Source: Chloroflexota bacterium (GTDB lineage: Bacteria; Chloroflexota; Anaerolineae; Caldilineales; Caldilineaceae). Taken from it: a DNA stretch of 5,743 nucleotides. How positions within the stretch are numbered: position 1 is the stretch's first letter; each line of letters opens with the position of its first letter. A program made the translations under genes and the position numbers. A model generated the notes under the pieces. That model ran no database searches. It had not been told where the DNA came from and saw only the letters and a program-made list of their open reading frames with translations. The stretch covers positions 1 through 5,743 of the forward strand of contig QEUW01000457.1 of the NCBI GenBank assembly GCA_003577005.1, in the 5' to 3' direction. Shown one piece after another: positions 5,599 to 5,743 of this stretch.

Positions 5599-5743
5599 GA
5601 CGCCTGATGTCGTTGCGCACATCTCCCGCCGGGGGGCTGTCCCTGCCGGTCCAGATGCTGCTGTATCTCGCGCTGGCGGTTGGCGCGGTGGTGATGATGA
5701 TGCCGTTCGTGTGGATGGCCTCAACCGCCTGCAAGCCGGACGT
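5595..5743 (+). CDS. ABC sugar transporter permease, MalG/UgpE type (5' part only)
   Basis: ATG at 5595 overlaps the stop of the previous permease (ATGA), the usual sign of translational coupling between the two CUT1 permeases. The frame remains open for 49 codons plus two bases to the right edge. A basic N-terminus (MRRLMSLR) leads into a first membrane segment (about 19-38) ending in MMMPFVWMASTACKPD (34-49). This is the family's conserved 'PflWml.tSlKp' block at the end of the first helix, with Cys in place of the usual Leu or Phe before Lys-Pro. The EAA loop lies outside the window. Function as the second half of the sugar channel follows from this block and the gene order. Confidence 0.88.
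   Translation, partial: MRRLMSLRTSPAGGLSLPVQMLLYLALAVGAVVMMMPFVWMASTACKPD

Noticed and set aside
1..5743. CRISPR array, transposon ends, tRNA or rRNA
   Set aside because: No regularly spaced repeats, no transposase-like frame, no terminal inverted repeats with target duplications and no tRNA-like or rRNA-like sequence were seen.

Overview
The window reads as a carbohydrate-uptake locus from a free-living bacterium of moderately high GC. My best guess is the Chloroflexota (Anaerolineae-like). That guess rests on the style of the exported binding proteins (a Tat-type and a Sec-type signal, neither with a lipobox cysteine) and on the LacI-plus-ABC-sugar-transporter arrangement. No marker gene settles the phylum.

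Layout. (1) Bases 1-1037, minus strand: the N-terminal 345 codons of a family-5 (DppA/OppA/CbtA-like) solute-binding protein with a twin-arginine signal, running off the left edge. (2) Bases 1038-1706: a divergent, AT-richer control region. It holds a near-consensus minus-strand promoter (TTGACA-17-TAGAAT), a perfect 17-bp palindrome TTTGTTTA-G-TAAACAAA, a degenerate copy of it in the leader, an 8-bp inverted repeat in the same leader, a possible weak terminator, and a CG-centred LacI-type dyad just ahead of the regulator gene. I found no convincing gene here. (3) Bases 1707-2771, plus strand: a LacI-family regulator. (4) Bases 2772-3238: non-coding, with a perfect TATAAT near its right end. 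(5) Bases 3239-5743, plus strand: a family-1 sugar-binding protein, a GC-rich two-tier stem-loop, a MalF/UgpA-type permease, and the start of a MalG/UgpE-type permease that overlaps the preceding stop (ATGA) and runs off the right edge.

Working model (inference). The regulator sits between two uptake systems and probably senses a sugar. One system starts with a family-5 binding protein, which in several thermophilic bacteria binds oligosaccharides. The other is a classical CUT1 sugar transporter. An intercistronic hairpin probably helps keep binding-protein transcript in excess over permease transcript.

The most unusual point is the regulator's DNA-binding part. The usual Ser-Arg/His pair in the recognition helix is Trp-Met, and the linker is about three residues short with no recognisable hinge helix. 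The best palindrome nearby has odd length and lacks the central CpG expected of LacI-family operators. I did not find evidence for a wholly new type of system. This is a recognisable sugar-transport locus with an atypical regulator.
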